DNA of 64,000 nucleotides. Origin: Asticcacaulis aquaticus. Its GTDB lineage: Bacteria; Pseudomonadota; Alphaproteobacteria; Caulobacterales; Caulobacteraceae. Below, in pieces: positions 63,737 to 64,000 of the stretch. Both the position numbers and the translations under genes were made by a program. Below the pieces are notes generated by a model that was not told the origin of the DNA, searched no databases, and saw only the letters and a program-made list of their open reading frames with translations. The stretch's first letter is position 1, and every line of letters begins with the position of its first letter. Location of the stretch: contig NZ_JAQQKX010000009.1 of the NCBI RefSeq assembly GCF_028550415.1, positions 62,001-126,000 of the forward strand, read 5' to 3'.

Positions 63737-64000
63737 TGAAATTTTCCTATCATTATGACCCACCGGACATCCTTTGGAATCAGCGCCTTGCGCGCCTGCC
63801 CGGCCATGAAACGCAGGCGAACCTGCCCCAAAGGCATGACGGTGTCACGACACAAAATGTGTTTAATCCGAACTGAACACGTGATTTTGACCACAAATTC
63901 CTTCGCACCTGCACACGCTTCACGGTTGATTTACCGCTTTGTGCGACCGCACAAAGGATAAGCACTTGAACATTTGCAAAAATAGCCATTTATTGGAATC
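63737..64000. other. Region upstream of phaA to the window edge
   Basis: 264 bp without a convincing gene. It should carry the phaA promoter on the minus strand. The palindrome at 63937-63956 is the only clear structure; the next gene lies beyond the window. Confidence 0.5.
63937..63956. promoter_or_regulatory. 20-bp palindrome upstream of phaA
   Basis: CTTTGTGCG and CGCACAAAG are perfect 9-bp arms around AC. It contains TGC-N4-GCA, similar to the TGC/GCA-rich sites reported for the polyhydroxybutyrate regulator PhaR. It lies about 200 bp before phaA and may equally serve a gene beyond the window edge. Confidence 0.5.

Noticed and set aside
63780-63989. 69-codon minus-strand ORF at the window edge
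   Set aside because: No coding character, and it overlaps the phaA promoter region and the palindrome.

Overview
The window is high-GC chromosomal DNA that reads as Alphaproteobacteria, most likely Caulobacteraceae (Asticcacaulis or a close relative). The pointers are a sigma-54-type promoter in front of flgF-flgG-flgA-flgH, a GTTC-N7-GTTC LexA operator of alphaproteobacterial type, an mreB-mreC-mreD-mrdA-rodA cell-shape cluster, large TonB-dependent receptors, a phaA-phaB pair and a DUF4908-like exported protein. The assignment is an inference from gene content; there is no rRNA or marker phylogeny here.

Layout. 1-1.9 kb: the end of a TbpB-like surface-lipoprotein gene overlapped by a Slam-type outer-membrane translocator. 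1.9-7.4 kb: TPR protein between two copies of a 39-bp repeat, acyltransferase, NUDIX hydrolase, a 26-codon micro-ORF coupled to a FolM-like reductase, polyprenyl diphosphate synthase, and a TrmN6-like methyltransferase with an in-frame repeat insertion. 7.4-8.1 kb: DUF5615/DUF433 toxin-antitoxin pair behind a 20-bp phased repeat array. 8.2-20.3 kb: clpB, esterase, infC (probable ATT start), glycosyltransferase, alpha/beta hydrolase, a first gamma-glutamyltransferase, epimerase, SOS-type Y-family polymerase, MFS transporter. 20.4-24.1 kb: tRNA-Arg(ACG), a second gamma-glutamyltransferase overlapping a sirtuin, two unknown proteins. 24.2-30.3 kb: rodA, mrdA, mreD, mreC, mreB. 30.6-36 kb: a VTT-domain membrane protein, a small exported protein, a 1086-residue TonB receptor and an 800-bp AT-rich gap. 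36-40.7 kb: aspartate aminotransferase, WecA-like transferase, GNAT, arfB, DUF2459 protein, dps. 41-45.6 kb: nadA, an orphan gene, nadB, nadC, then yefM-yoeB. 45.6-49.8 kb: acyltransferase and a three-gene MacAB/DevBCA-like ABC exporter. 50.1-54.6 kb: flagellar rod/ring genes and an O-antigen ligase-like protein. 54.8-64 kb: pyrD-sixA, a second TonB receptor, methyltransferase, gloB, DUF4908-like protein, phaB, phaA.

Genes that work together: the mre/mrd genes build the lateral wall; nadA-nadB-nadC make nicotinate mononucleotide from aspartate; flgFGAH supply proximal/distal rod proteins, the P-ring chaperone and the L-ring; phaA and phaB make 3-hydroxybutyryl-CoA from acetyl-CoA; Slam and its neighbour probably form a surface-lipoprotein export pair.

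The window is rich in dispersed palindromic repeats. A 40-44-bp element (here family C) occurs five times, each time within 20 nt downstream of a stop codon. I found no CRISPR array, prophage or insertion sequence. The least ordinary items are the phased array before the DUF433/DUF5615 pair, the hairpin that holds both the Shine-Dalgarno and the start codon of the first gamma-glutamyltransferase, the palindromic insertion inside the methyltransferase, and the orphan gene translationally coupled into the nad operon.
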